Shown here: piece after piece, positions 48,594-57,854 of the stretch | Layout: each line of letters starts with the position of its first letter | How positions within the stretch are numbered: position 1 is the first letter of the stretch | Assembly: GCA_937924855.1 (NCBI GenBank) | Contig: CALEYQ010000057.1 | Span: 18,837 to 82,836, forward strand | Length of the DNA stretch: 64,000 nt | DNA from: an uncultured Bacteroidota bacterium | GTDB taxonomy: Bacteria > Bacteroidota > Bacteroidia > JADZBD01 | Reading direction: 5' to 3' | Translations under genes and position numbers: made by a program | Notes under the pieces: generated by a model | Told to the model about the DNA's origin: nothing | What the model saw: only the letters and a program-made list of their open reading frames with translations | Databases searched by the model: none

Positions 48594-51500
48594 ATGAAAA
48601 CAAAAAATTTACTTTTTTCAGTGGTGAGTCTGGCGCTGGTAGGATCTGCTGCGCTGTTTTTTTCCGGACTGATGGTAGAGAATACTTCAAGCTATCAGCC
48701 CCGGAACATGAAGTCGGGATTTGATATCGGATCCTACGACAAAGGCTATCATGCCTCTGCCGCATGGTGGTTTAACAATCGGAAAGACCCGAACACAGGT
48801 GAGCTAAACATTCCTGCCATGATAAAGGCCATGAATGATGCCAATGCTGTATCTGGTAGCCAAAACCGGATGGCCGCTTTAGGCTTGCAATGGAATGAAC
48901 AAGGCCCGAATAATTTTGGGGGAAGGGTTCGTGCATTCCTAATCGACCGGACTAATCCAAATAAACTTTTTGCCGGAGGTGTTTCCGGTGGCCTCTGGAG
49001 ATCTACCAATGGTGGAACTTCCTGGACTATTTACAAGGACACTATGGTAAATATGAACGTTACTTCTATTTGCCAGGCTTCAAACGGAGATATTTATTTC
49101 GGTACAGGTGAAGGTCTTTATTACTTTTTTGGAACCGGTACCGGTGGTTTCCTTGGGGCCGGTGTTTGGAAATCTACAGATGGAGGAAATACTTTTAATC
49201 GCATAGTTTCTACTTCGGTTCCCAACTCAACTGCAGTTGACTGGTACGGTGTAAACGACCTGGCAGCCTCTCCAACCGATCCAAACCGAATTTATGCTGC
49301 TACAGAACGGGGCTTTCTTATTTCAAACGATGGTGGGCAAACCTGGACCGATGGAATTGCGACTCCTATTAACCAGCGGACTACAGACGTGGTTGTTAAT
49401 TCTAACGGTGCCGTAGCCGTTTCTTATGGCGGAAAATTATACATCAGCCCGAACGGTGATATTGGTTCTTACACCAGTGTTTCTACAGGTGCCGCTGGTA
49501 TGTTGCCTACCACCACCATGGGTCGTATTGTTCCTGCTTATGCACCTTCCGACCCTAATTATTTATATGCCTGTTTGGTTAAATCTAACCAGTTTTTGCA
49601 TGCTGTATACGTTTCTAAAGACGGAGGCGCGAGCTGGAATCTGATTGGAAACGGAGGTTCAAACCTGTTTAATCCTTTCGGTTCCAACGGTCAGGGAATT
49701 TATGATTGCTGCCTGACTGTTTATCCTAATAATAAAAACAAAGTAATGCTGGGAGGAGTAACACTCTGGACCTATACCGAAGCGCAATCTACTCCCGTTC
49801 CTTCTGGACAGTGGCAGCGTATTGATTCAGGCTTTGACTCTCCCTTCAATCCTTACTATGTTCACTCAGATAAACACCGGATTCGTTTTCATCCTAACAA
49901 CCCCAATACGGTTTATATAGCAACAGACGGAGGTATTTTCCGTTCGTTGGACGGGGGTGTTACTTTCAGCCCCATGAATCACGACCTCAACATTGCACAG
50001 ATGTATGGTGTTGGATTCTCCAAGACTGGCAATGAATATATTGGAGGTACCCAGGACAACGGAACCCTGTATGTTGACCATACCGGTAATACCTGGCTAA
50101 GTGGTGTTCGGGTTATGGGTGGTGATGGATCTTTCGGCGAAATTTCAATGGTTAACCCCGATGCCCAGTTTGCAGGAAGCTATTATGGTGTGGTAAGTCG
50201 CTCCCCTAACAACGGTGATTCTTATGGTGATTTTTATAATGCCCGCGTTTCCAGCAGCGCAAACTTCCTGAATCCGGGATTTGCTTCCTTTGTTACTCCT
50301 TTTGCCTTGTACGAAACTCTGAATGAACCCAATCCGATTGATTCGGTTACCTTCAGCAATGACTCACTTTCCTTTGTTATCGGTTCTGCTCCCGGAAATG
50401 TGGCTCAGTTTACATCTTCGCTTCCCTTCCCACAGGCCAGCGCATCGATTCAACCCGGTTCAGTGAAAATCAAAGCCGGTGCACAGGTGGTTACTGATAA
50501 CGGAAGCGGACAACTTATTGGTTCCGTTAACGGGGCCGGTGTAAATACCATTGATTATAACACCGGAGCGTTCAACGTTACTTTCGCCACTAACCCACCA
50601 CTTAATACGGTTATTACTTCGGAATATAATGTTGTATATACCGCCGGTGATGTGTTGTTGCTGAATTCAAATTCGGCAAATTTCCCCTTCAATTACACAC
50701 TAACCGCACCGCTTAACCCCGGTCAGTCCATCAAAGTTCCGGATCGGATCGTATCTAAACTTGCCGTTGGTTTCACCAGTGCCTTGTACATGATTCGTCG
50801 CCCCCTCGATTTCTCGGTTACCCCGGAATGGATAAAAATTGGTGGTGGTAATTCCAGAAATGAACAAGGCGGCCTCAGTTCCATGAGCGGAGAAATTCAA
50901 TCCATGGAATGGGCTCCTAACGGTGATCACATTTATGTAGGAACCGCCAACGGACACGTTTACCGCATTTCCCATTTGAATTCAATTAAGGATTCTGCGT
51001 CAAATGGAGATGTGGATTCCTTAAATGCCGGCAATACCGATGCAATTCCGCGTTGTACCCGCCTTGCTCACTTCAACGGAAGAGCTATAACCGGACTTGG
51101 TGTTGACCCCAGCAACGGAAACCGCCTGATTGTTACCCTGGGTGGTTACGGAGTTAATGGGTATGTATATGTTTGCGACTCAGCCCAAAATGCCGTTATT
51201 TCTGTGCCTATTAATAATACCACAAAGTTTGCCATCCGCCAGGGCAACCTGCCCCAAATGCCCGTTTACGACGGCTTGTTTGATATGACCAATGGAGCAA
51301 ATGTGATTATCGCGACAGAATACGGAACATGGACCACCAACAATATCAATACCGCCAGTCCTGTTTGGACCAAGGAAATTGATGGTATGTCTAACGTGCC
51401 CTCCATTATGATCCGCCAGCAGCGTCACCGCAACTGGGTTGTTACCAATACCGGGCAGGTTTGGGTGGCTACACACGGTCGCGGAATGTTTATGACCAAT

Positions 51501-51824
51501 ACGCTGGCAGCACCTCTTGGGGCTCCTGAAAACTCACCCTGGAACAGCAATTCCTCGGTATTCAAGTCGAGCGTGAAAGTTTTCCCGAATCCATTAACCA
51601 ACAACGGAAATGTCAGCTTCTTTATGCCTTTCAACGGGCCTGCTGCCATTGAAGTTTATAGCCTCAGCGGAAAACTGATGATGCGTATGGATCTGGGTAA
51701 ATTATCTACCGGTTCTTATACACGCGATTTTGATGTAAGTGAATTCGCTGCAGGAACTTACTTTATCAGTATTGTTGCCGGCGAGCAAAAAGCAGTTGCC
51801 AAGTTCGTGAAACTGGCCAACTGA
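48594..51824 (+). CDS. T9SS-secreted Asp-box beta-propeller protein
   Basis: A 1076-residue exported protein. A signal peptide (MKTKNLLFSVVSLALVGSAA) is followed by a region with Asp-boxes of sialidase/VPS10-type propellers: STNGGTSW, STDGGNTF, SNDGGQTW, SKDGGASW and SLDGGVTF. The first lies near residue 140. The middle part (about 580-720) is beta-sandwich-like, and propeller blades continue after it. The last about 80 residues (VFPNPLTNNGNVSFFMP, SLSGKLMMRMDL, to AKFVKLAN) form a type A T9SS sorting domain, so the protein is secreted to or bound at the surface. No catalytic arginine triad of true sialidases is obvious, so it probably binds rather than cleaves. A terminator follows. Confidence 0.9.
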   Translation: MKTKNLLFSVVSLALVGSAALFFSGLMVENTSSYQPRNMKSGFDIGSYDKGYHASAAWWFNNRKDPNTGELNIPAMIKAMNDANAVSGSQNRMAALGLQWNEQGPNNFGGRVRAFLIDRTNPNKLFAGGVSGGLWRSTNGGTSWTIYKDTMVNMNVTSICQASNGDIYFGTGEGLYYFFGTGTGGFLGAGVWKSTDGGNTFNRIVSTSVPNSTAVDWYGVNDLAASPTDPNRIYAATERGFLISNDGGQTWTDGIATPINQRTTDVVVNSNGAVAVSYGGKLYISPNGDIGSYTSVSTGAAGMLPTTTMGRIVPAYAPSDPNYLYACLVKSNQFLHAVYVSKDGGASWNLIGNGGSNLFNPFGSNGQGIYDCCLTVYPNNKNKVMLGGVTLWTYTEAQSTPVPSGQWQRIDSGFDSPFNPYYVHSDKHRIRFHPNNPNTVYIATDGGIFRSLDGGVTFSPMNHDLNIAQMYGVGFSKTGNEYIGGTQDNGTLYVDHTGNTWLSGVRVMGGDGSFGEISMVNPDAQFAGSYYGVVSRSPNNGDSYGDFYNARVSSSANFLNPGFASFVTPFALYETLNEPNPIDSVTFSNDSLSFVIGSAPGNVAQFTSSLPFPQASASIQPGSVKIKAGAQVVTDNGSGQLIGSVNGAGVNTIDYNTGAFNVTFATNPPLNTVITSEYNVVYTAGDVLLLNSNSANFPFNYTLTAPLNPGQSIKVPDRIVSKLAVGFTSALYMIRRPLDFSVTPEWIKIGGGNSRNEQGGLSSMSGEIQSMEWAPNGDHIYVGTANGHVYRISHLNSIKDSASNGDVDSLNAGNTDAIPRCTRLAHFNGRAITGLGVDPSNGNRLIVTLGGYGVNGYVYVCDSAQNAVISVPINNTTKFAIRQGNLPQMPVYDGLFDMTNGANVIIATEYGTWTTNNINTASPVWTKEIDGMSNVPSIMIRQQRHRNWVVTNTGQVWVATHGRGMFMTNTLAAPLGAPENSPWNSNSSVFKSSVKVFPNPLTNNGNVSFFMPFNGPAAIEVYSLSGKLMMRMDLGKLSTGSYTRDFDVSEFAAGTYFISIVAGEQKAVAKFVKLAN

Positions 51825-51842
51825 TAAAAAACGAACTATCTG

Positions 51843-51873
51843 AAACCCCGGATTTTTTCCGGGGTTTTTTTTT
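51843..51873 (+). terminator. Rho-independent terminator after the propeller gene
   Basis: AAACCCCGGA, loop TTTTT, TCCGGGGTTT followed by more T: a 10-base-pair stem. Confidence 0.85.
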
Positions 51874-51887
51874 GGTAATTTTATTTC

Positions 51888-52886
51888 ATGAAAAGAATAG
51901 CGATAAACGGATTTGGAAGAATTGGGCGATATGCTCTGCGTACCCTTATTGATCGGAACAAATATGAAATTTCAGCGATCAATGATCTTACTGATCCCCC
52001 GACACTTTCCCATCTGCTAAAATACGATTCCGTACATGGAAAATTTCCCGGGAAAGTTGAAGCAGGAACCGACTGTTTGATAATAAACGGAAAAAAGATC
52101 CCTGTTTTTTCCTATAAGGAAATCCGGGAATTGCCCTGGGCAAAATTGAAAATAGATTTGGTGCTCGAATGTACAGGGAGATTCACCGACCGTAAATCTC
52201 TTGAGGCCCATTTAACTTCTGGTGCAGGAAAAGTTATTCTTTCAGCTCCCGCCAATGAGCCCGATGTTAAAACCGTGGTTATTGGCGTAAATGATCACCT
52301 TCTTGAACCGGCCGACCGGATTGTATCAAATGCCTCATGCACTACCAATTGCGCAGCTCCCCTGATTCAGGTGCTGGATCAAAAGTGGGGAGTGAAAAAT
52401 GCATATATAACAACGGTACATTCCTACACTGGCGACCAGCGGCTTCATGATGCTCCTCACAAAGATCTGCGAAGGGCCCGTGCGGCGGCATTGTCAATCA
52501 TTCCTACTTCAACAGGAGCGGCAAAAGCCATTACCCGAATTTTTCCCCATCTTGAGGGGATGGTAGGCGGCTGCGGTATGCGGGTTCCGGTTCCTAACGG
52601 TTCCATAACCGATATTACCTGTGTGCTGAAAAACAATGCAACGGAAGCCGGAATTAATGAGGAATTCAAACGGGCTTCTGAAGAGGGGCAAGTTTCCGGT
52701 ATTTTGGAGTTTTGTCCGGATCCTATTGTCTCCATCGATATTGTGGGAAATCCCAATTCCTGTGTTTTCGATCCCGAGTTTACCTCGGTAGTAGGAGATA
52801 TGGTGAAAATTCTGGGATGGTACGATAACGAATCCGGATATTCCAACCGCCTGGTAGATCTGGCTGAAAAAATGCTGGAATTTTAA
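51888..52886 (+). CDS. gap: Glyceraldehyde-3-phosphate dehydrogenase
   Basis: A glycolytic and gluconeogenic enzyme of 332 residues. INGFGRIGRYALRTL is the NAD-binding start. The catalytic cysteine is in SNASCTTNCAAPL, and the histidine in TTVHSYTGDQRLHDAPHKDL. ARAAALSIIPTSTGAAKAI and WYDNESGYSNRLVDL follow. It is transcribed alone after a terminator. Its last 4 bases overlap the end of the convergent lpxH gene. Other paralogues may exist outside the window. Confidence 0.95.
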   Translation: MKRIAINGFGRIGRYALRTLIDRNKYEISAINDLTDPPTLSHLLKYDSVHGKFPGKVEAGTDCLIINGKKIPVFSYKEIRELPWAKLKIDLVLECTGRFTDRKSLEAHLTSGAGKVILSAPANEPDVKTVVIGVNDHLLEPADRIVSNASCTTNCAAPLIQVLDQKWGVKNAYITTVHSYTGDQRLHDAPHKDLRRARAAALSIIPTSTGAAKAITRIFPHLEGMVGGCGMRVPVPNGSITDITCVLKNNATEAGINEEFKRASEEGQVSGILEFCPDPIVSIDIVGNPNSCVFDPEFTSVVGDMVKILGWYDNESGYSNRLVDLAEKMLEF

Positions 52887-53632
52887 TCCTCCTTGAACTC
52901 TTTCAGGCTTAGTTCCTTTCCGTCGAACTCGGCATAGGTGCTGTAGTTTACCCATTCTCCAAGGTTCAGATAACGGGATTCTCCCAAATTGTAATCAATT
53001 GGTAAGTGACGATGCCCGAAAAGAAAGTAATCGAACTTTTCTTTTTTTAGAAGTTCCCGGCAATAGATAACCAGCCACTCTTTTTCCCCGAAAAATTTTT
53101 CATCTTTCCCTTTCCCTGCCAGCCTGCTTTTTCCGGAAAAATAATCGGCCAGCCAAATGCCGAAATTGGGATGAAGACGGGCGAAACACCATTGGCAAAA
53201 ACGGGATGAAAAAACTTTTTTAATGAATTTATATCCTTTGTCGCCGGGCCCCAGCCCGTCGCCGTGGCCCAGGTAAAATCTTTTTCCTCCGAATTCCCTG
53301 ACCACGGGATTTCGATGCAGCTCAAACCCTATTTCTTTTGGCAGGTAATCGAAAATCCACATGTCGTGATTTCCCGTAAACCACTCGATTTTTATTCCGG
53401 CGTCTGATAGTTCGGCCAGTTTTCCCAGTAGCCTCACATAGCCCCTGGGAGCAACCCGCTTGTACTCGAACCAAAAATCAAACACATCACCCAGAAGAAA
53501 CAGGTGAGATCCTTCATTTTTTACTTTTTCCAGCCATTTTACAATGCGCTTTTCCCGCTCCAGGCTTTCTGCATGGTTCGGAACTCCGAGATGAAAGTCG
53601 GAAGCAAAAAATATTTTTTTGGTTGGAGTCAA
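52883..53632 (-). CDS. lpxH: UDP-2,3-diacylglucosamine hydrolase
   Basis: A metallophosphoesterase that removes UMP from UDP-2,3-diacylglucosamine to give lipid X in lipid A synthesis. The 249 residues contain the calcineurin-type metal ligands in ASDFHLGV, LLGDVFDFWFEY, TGNHDMW, LGHGDGLGPGD and FGHRHLPI. The only usable start is TTG at 53632: the frame is closed 3 bases upstream by the TAA of the M1 peptidase gene, and no ATG precedes the first metal motif. It is the last gene of the minus-strand operon gatB-TlpA-like-M1-lpxH. Confidence 0.92.
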   Translation of the reverse strand: MTPTKKIFFASDFHLGVPNHAESLEREKRIVKWLEKVKNEGSHLFLLGDVFDFWFEYKRVAPRGYVRLLGKLAELSDAGIKIEWFTGNHDMWIFDYLPKEIGFELHRNPVVREFGGKRFYLGHGDGLGPGDKGYKFIKKVFSSRFCQWCFARLHPNFGIWLADYFSGKSRLAGKGKDEKFFGEKEWLVIYCRELLKKEKFDYFLFGHRHLPIDYNLGESRYLNLGEWVNYSTYAEFDGKELSLKEFKED

Positions 53633-53635
53633 GGA

Positions 53636-56600
53636 TTAAAAGGATAGGTTTTTGACCAGGCGGAAAGGATGCAGGCGGTTAAAGTCGATGGAAAACCGGA
53701 TTAGTTCTCCGTACTTAATATTGTTGTCGCGGATATATCGGAGAATTTCATCAGAATACAGCAAAGGGAAATAAACCGAAGCCGTTCCGCCGAGAGAAAT
53801 GAAAAAACCCGCGTTGTACTGCAAACTTGAAGAATTTCCAAAGGGATCTTTGTAGGTTCCCAAATCGGCGAAAACATTCAGGTATTTTACAAAAGGAATT
53901 TCACTGGTGAAATTAACAGCTGCCAGCCATTGGTCGGTATTTCCCACAGGGGTGATGGTTTTAAATCCTCCAAATTGCTCGGAAATCTGTGCTCCGAAAA
54001 ATCCTTTTGTTTCTGAACGACCCAGAAAAGCCTGCTCAAACAAATATTCGGTGGGGCCGGTGGCCGAGGAAAGTCGAAGTTGGTATAGCGAAAGATCGGT
54101 GTTTTCTTTTTTCGAAATAAAAGATGCGGCAAAAGCCCTTATGGAAAATGATTTCTTGCCCTTCATGAATTTTCGGTTCAGGGTGTAGGTGAAATCGATT
54201 TTGGAGTAGTTTTCATTTTGCTCTAGCCTGGCCCTGGTTTTCCAGCTATTGAGGGTGCCGGCAAAATCCAATCCATAAGAGAATTCGTTGAACATAAGGG
54301 TATCGGAAACATATTCATATAGGTCAGGAGTAAAACCAGTTTTTCTCCGGAAGTTATCCATTTGCATAAATATATTTCGGGCCTGAACAAAATGCGTGTA
54401 TTTGCTACGTTCATTGCCTTTTTTGAACTCGAGATACAATTGATTCTGCAAGCGGTTATACCGCAGGGGCTCCTCAAAAGGAAAATCATTATAGGCAAAT
54501 CTCTTGCCCGAGGTTGTAAACCGTATAGTGCGCAGGAAAGAGCGAGTGTGAATATTTATATTCGTTTCGGCAACACCGCAAATACTTTTGTCGCCAAAGC
54601 CATACATGGGAACGGCCACAAAGTCGAATGGTTTTTCCGGTGCAAGGTTGGAGTAAAATGCTGCTCCTGCAAAAAAGCCATTGTAAGGATTGTGTCCAAA
54701 GGCCGGAACCCAGAACAGTTGTGTGGCATCAGGATGGTCGAGGCCGGCCGGGAAATGCAATTTCAGAGGCTCAACCTTCCTGAACAGGCCCCAGGTACGC
54801 ATAATATTATTATTCCGGTTTATTTCGGGGATGTCGAATAGGGGATCGATCTGAATTTTGTCGAAGTCTCCCTCCAGTACAACCTGGGTTGTAGTGTGTG
54901 GGGAAAAAGGCTCGGTCCATTTTATGACATGAATTTTTCCGTCTTTAATTCCTGCAACACAAGCCGGAGCAAAAATTTCTCCGGTGTTCTTAAGGGTAAC
55001 TGTAACCTTGTTGCCCTCTTTTGAAATTCCCTTGATTTTGAAATCGAGAAGGAGGGTGGTGTTAATTACATCTGTAAAGAACCAGGATAGATTTTTCCCG
55101 GAAACCCGTTCTATTACTTCCCTGAGGTCTTCGGGTTGTGGGTGCTTAAATTTCCATTCTTCAAAATAGGTTTGCATGGCCTTGTCCATTGTTTCCTCGC
55201 CAAGGTAGGCCATTAGGTAATCGAAAACCAAAGCAGTTTTTGAATATACAATACCACCATAATTAAACCGGGTGTATTCCGCTGAAGGAAATTCTATGGG
55301 TTGATCTCTTTTTTTACGGGCATTCAGAATATATGCCAGATAATAGGTTGATTTATGATTGAATTTGTCAAGATGAAACATGCGCTCAATGGAACCGGCA
55401 CTTTGTCCTCCAAGCAAACCCGCATTGGGATATTTAGTTTCTACATATCTGTTTTCATTAAACGAATTCAAGCCCTCATCCATCCAGGGGTGCTTTCTTT
55501 CATTGGAGCCGAGAATTCCATAAAACCAGTTGTGTCCTATTTCGTGCATGATTACCGTTTCTAGCGACATGGCACTACCGGTTTTTCCGATGATGGTAAT
55601 GTTAGGATATTCCATGCCTCCGCCGGCCCCCAGGGCGCCATCAACTGCCGTTGCGTGGTTGTAAGGGTAATCGCCGTTCCATTTGGAATAAAAATAAATG
55701 GCGTCATTCAGATAGGGGATGGAGTTTTTCCAGAGCGAGGCTTCTTCGTCGGTGAACAGCACATAGGTTTCAACTTTTCTTTTGCTGTGTGGTAATTCCA
55801 CTTCTCCATTTAATACATTATATCTTTTGTCGCAAAACCAGGCGAAGTCGTGTACGTTTTCCTGATAGAAACGAAGCGTTTTCAATTCGGTGGAAGAAGG
55901 TGGGAACCCCTTTTTGTTATTTTCCAAATCGCTCCAGTCTCTCTCCCGTGTTTCACGAATCTTTTTTTGAATGAATTCTTTCTCTTTTTCTCCGTCAACC
56001 AAATCGCCGGTGGCGCCAAGCACATAATTGGCAGGCAGGGTGATGGAAACATCGAAGGAACCAAATTCCGAATAAAACTCACCCTGATCAAGATAGGGCA
56101 TGGGATGCCAGCCGTTTTTATCGAATACCGCCGGCTTGGGATACCATTGGGTAATCTGGTATTGTTGTTCGGCATGTCCCAATCGTGAAAACCCACCCTT
56201 TGGAATTTTAACTCTGAATGGTGTGGTAAGCACGGTGCTTTGCCCTGGAGCAAGGGGTTTTGAAAGAAATACTTTAATCACATCAATCCACTCGGGATGG
56301 GTTTCGGTTTTAAGAACATTTTCTCCCTCACGAAATTCCAGTCCATCTATAAAGCCCCGTTCTTCGGGTTTTGCGAAATAAAATTCAGTGCTTCCGTTTT
56401 CAAGGAGCTGTTTTCCCAGGGCGGTATGGTTGTCTTTGTACCCGTTCGGCCATAGATGAAACCAGATAAAGTCCAGATTTGTGTTGCTGTTGTTTTTGTA
56501 TTCCAGGGTTTCTTTTCCTTTCAGCTCATGGTTCACATCATCCAGTGAAACCTGAATGGTATATTTTACGTCCTGCTGGAAATAGGTTTTGTTTTGAGCC

Positions 56601-56647
56601 GTAAGAAAGCTCATGCCGGCCAGAGACCAGATAAGAAAGAAACGCAT
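53636..56647 (-). CDS. M1-family metallopeptidase with a barrel-like C-terminal third
   Basis: A 1003-residue exported zinc aminopeptidase-like protein. A signal peptide (MRFFLIWSLAGMSFLTAQ) is followed by a typical N-terminal beta-saddle. The exopeptidase motif reads AGGGMEYPN, a variant of GxMEN with Tyr in place of Asn. The zinc site is HEIGHNW (His368, Glu369, His372), with the third ligand Glu391 in MDEG, exactly 18 residues after His372. From about residue 690 to the end, short alternating strands (SKYTHFVQARNIFMQM, KIDFTYTLNRKFMKGK, ISLGGTASVYFPLLYS) and a final Phe resemble an outer-membrane barrel. The spacing to both neighbours is 3-4 bases. Confidence 0.9.
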   Translation of the reverse strand: MRFFLIWSLAGMSFLTAQNKTYFQQDVKYTIQVSLDDVNHELKGKETLEYKNNSNTNLDFIWFHLWPNGYKDNHTALGKQLLENGSTEFYFAKPEERGFIDGLEFREGENVLKTETHPEWIDVIKVFLSKPLAPGQSTVLTTPFRVKIPKGGFSRLGHAEQQYQITQWYPKPAVFDKNGWHPMPYLDQGEFYSEFGSFDVSITLPANYVLGATGDLVDGEKEKEFIQKKIRETRERDWSDLENNKKGFPPSSTELKTLRFYQENVHDFAWFCDKRYNVLNGEVELPHSKRKVETYVLFTDEEASLWKNSIPYLNDAIYFYSKWNGDYPYNHATAVDGALGAGGGMEYPNITIIGKTGSAMSLETVIMHEIGHNWFYGILGSNERKHPWMDEGLNSFNENRYVETKYPNAGLLGGQSAGSIERMFHLDKFNHKSTYYLAYILNARKKRDQPIEFPSAEYTRFNYGGIVYSKTALVFDYLMAYLGEETMDKAMQTYFEEWKFKHPQPEDLREVIERVSGKNLSWFFTDVINTTLLLDFKIKGISKEGNKVTVTLKNTGEIFAPACVAGIKDGKIHVIKWTEPFSPHTTTQVVLEGDFDKIQIDPLFDIPEINRNNNIMRTWGLFRKVEPLKLHFPAGLDHPDATQLFWVPAFGHNPYNGFFAGAAFYSNLAPEKPFDFVAVPMYGFGDKSICGVAETNINIHTRSFLRTIRFTTSGKRFAYNDFPFEEPLRYNRLQNQLYLEFKKGNERSKYTHFVQARNIFMQMDNFRRKTGFTPDLYEYVSDTLMFNEFSYGLDFAGTLNSWKTRARLEQNENYSKIDFTYTLNRKFMKGKKSFSIRAFAASFISKKENTDLSLYQLRLSSATGPTEYLFEQAFLGRSETKGFFGAQISEQFGGFKTITPVGNTDQWLAAVNFTSEIPFVKYLNVFADLGTYKDPFGNSSSLQYNAGFFISLGGTASVYFPLLYSDEILRYIRDNNIKYGELIRFSIDFNRLHPFRLVKNLSF

Positions 56648-56651
56648 GAAA

Positions 56652-57845
56652 TTATTTTTTCTTGGTTAGGAATATTTCTTCCAGTTTGGCCTCCAGAGCC
56701 GGACCTCTCAGGTTAAGGGCAATGATTTTCCCTTCGGGATCTAAAAGTACGGTAAAGGGAATCCCGTTGATACCATACATAGGCACAAAGCTTGAATTCC
56801 AGCCCTTCAGTTCCGATCCGTGTTTCCAGGTGAGTTGATCCATGTTGATGGCAGCCATCCAATTGGCATGATTTTCATCAAGCGATACGCCAAAAATTTC
56901 AAGCCCCATGGGTTTGTATTTTTTATAAAGTCTAACCACATTCGGATTTTCATTCCGGCAGGGTTTGCACCAACTGGCCCAGAAATCAACAAGCAGATAA
57001 TTTCCCCGGAAAGAGGAAAGGGTAATCGGATTTCCCTGGGGGTCGTTTACCGTGAATTCGGGAGCAAAGGAACCCGGTGCCATTTTCATCTTGCTTTCCA
57101 TCCAGGCATAAAATCCGCCCAGGCTTTTGGAATCGGGATATTTGGTTTTCAACCCATCGTAAAGTTTCCGGTAAGTTTCAAAATCCTGTTCCGGGTTTAA
57201 TAAACCAATAGCTACAAGCCCTGCCAGGGAACCCGGGTTCTCATCAATAAACTTCTTTGCTTTAGCAATTCCTTCTTCCAGAAGAGGATTAAGCTGCGTG
57301 TCGATGGCCTCGTATTGTGAACCGATGGACTTGTCTAAGGAGTCTGTATACTTTTTGTCTTTTCTGATATTTAACAGGTATTGGTAATGCCTGAGGAGTG
57401 AATCTTTGCGCATGGCAAAAATGTTTTTCCTTCGGGCAAGCTCGGCACTGTATTGATTCAGTTCCTGGAACCTGGCGCTTTCTTCTGAACCGGTAACTTT
57501 ATAGGTGTATCCCAGGTTCTGAGCATCTCCCTCCAGAGAAATTTTATCGCCGGGTTGCAAAATAAGAATGGCAAAATTCTTTTCGTCGGTCTGGATCCGG
57601 TAAAAACCAATTTCGCTCACATCAAATGAGAATTCAAAAGATCCGTCCTCCTTAAGTTGGGTAGCTGAAACAGTTTTCAGATTTTGAGAATTGGCTTCCA
57701 TAATGTAAACGCTGTCGGTAGCCGGATTGCCAAGTGTACCCGAAATAAAAACATTGCCTTCCGGTTTTCCAGGTTCTCCGCAGGAAATCAGAAAAAATAA
57801 AGTGGCGCAAAGGGCCGAAGAAAATAACTGGTTTAATGGTTTCAT
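56652..57845 (-). CDS. TlpA-like thioredoxin-fold lipoprotein with DUF4369-like N-terminus
   Basis: A 397-residue lipoprotein: the signal ends LFFLISC, so Cys is lipidated near residue 22. Residues about 30-130 resemble DUF4369 (VFISGTLGNPATDSVYIMEA). A helical linker follows, then an AhpC/TSA-TlpA domain (GSFAPEFTVNDPQGNPITLS, then SFRGNYLLVDFWASWCKPC). The active-site pair is Cys293 and Cys296 in WCKPC. The cis-proline region INGIPFTVLLDPEG is present. Such proteins reduce disulfides in the periplasm, for example for cytochrome c maturation, though the partner here is unknown. It lies between gatB (9-base gap) and the M1 gene (4-base gap). Confidence 0.9.
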   Translation of the reverse strand: MKPLNQLFSSALCATLFFLISCGEPGKPEGNVFISGTLGNPATDSVYIMEANSQNLKTVSATQLKEDGSFEFSFDVSEIGFYRIQTDEKNFAILILQPGDKISLEGDAQNLGYTYKVTGSEESARFQELNQYSAELARRKNIFAMRKDSLLRHYQYLLNIRKDKKYTDSLDKSIGSQYEAIDTQLNPLLEEGIAKAKKFIDENPGSLAGLVAIGLLNPEQDFETYRKLYDGLKTKYPDSKSLGGFYAWMESKMKMAPGSFAPEFTVNDPQGNPITLSSFRGNYLLVDFWASWCKPCRNENPNVVRLYKKYKPMGLEIFGVSLDENHANWMAAINMDQLTWKHGSELKGWNSSFVPMYGINGIPFTVLLDPEGKIIALNLRGPALEAKLEEIFLTKKK

Positions 57846-57854
57846 GAATGGTGA

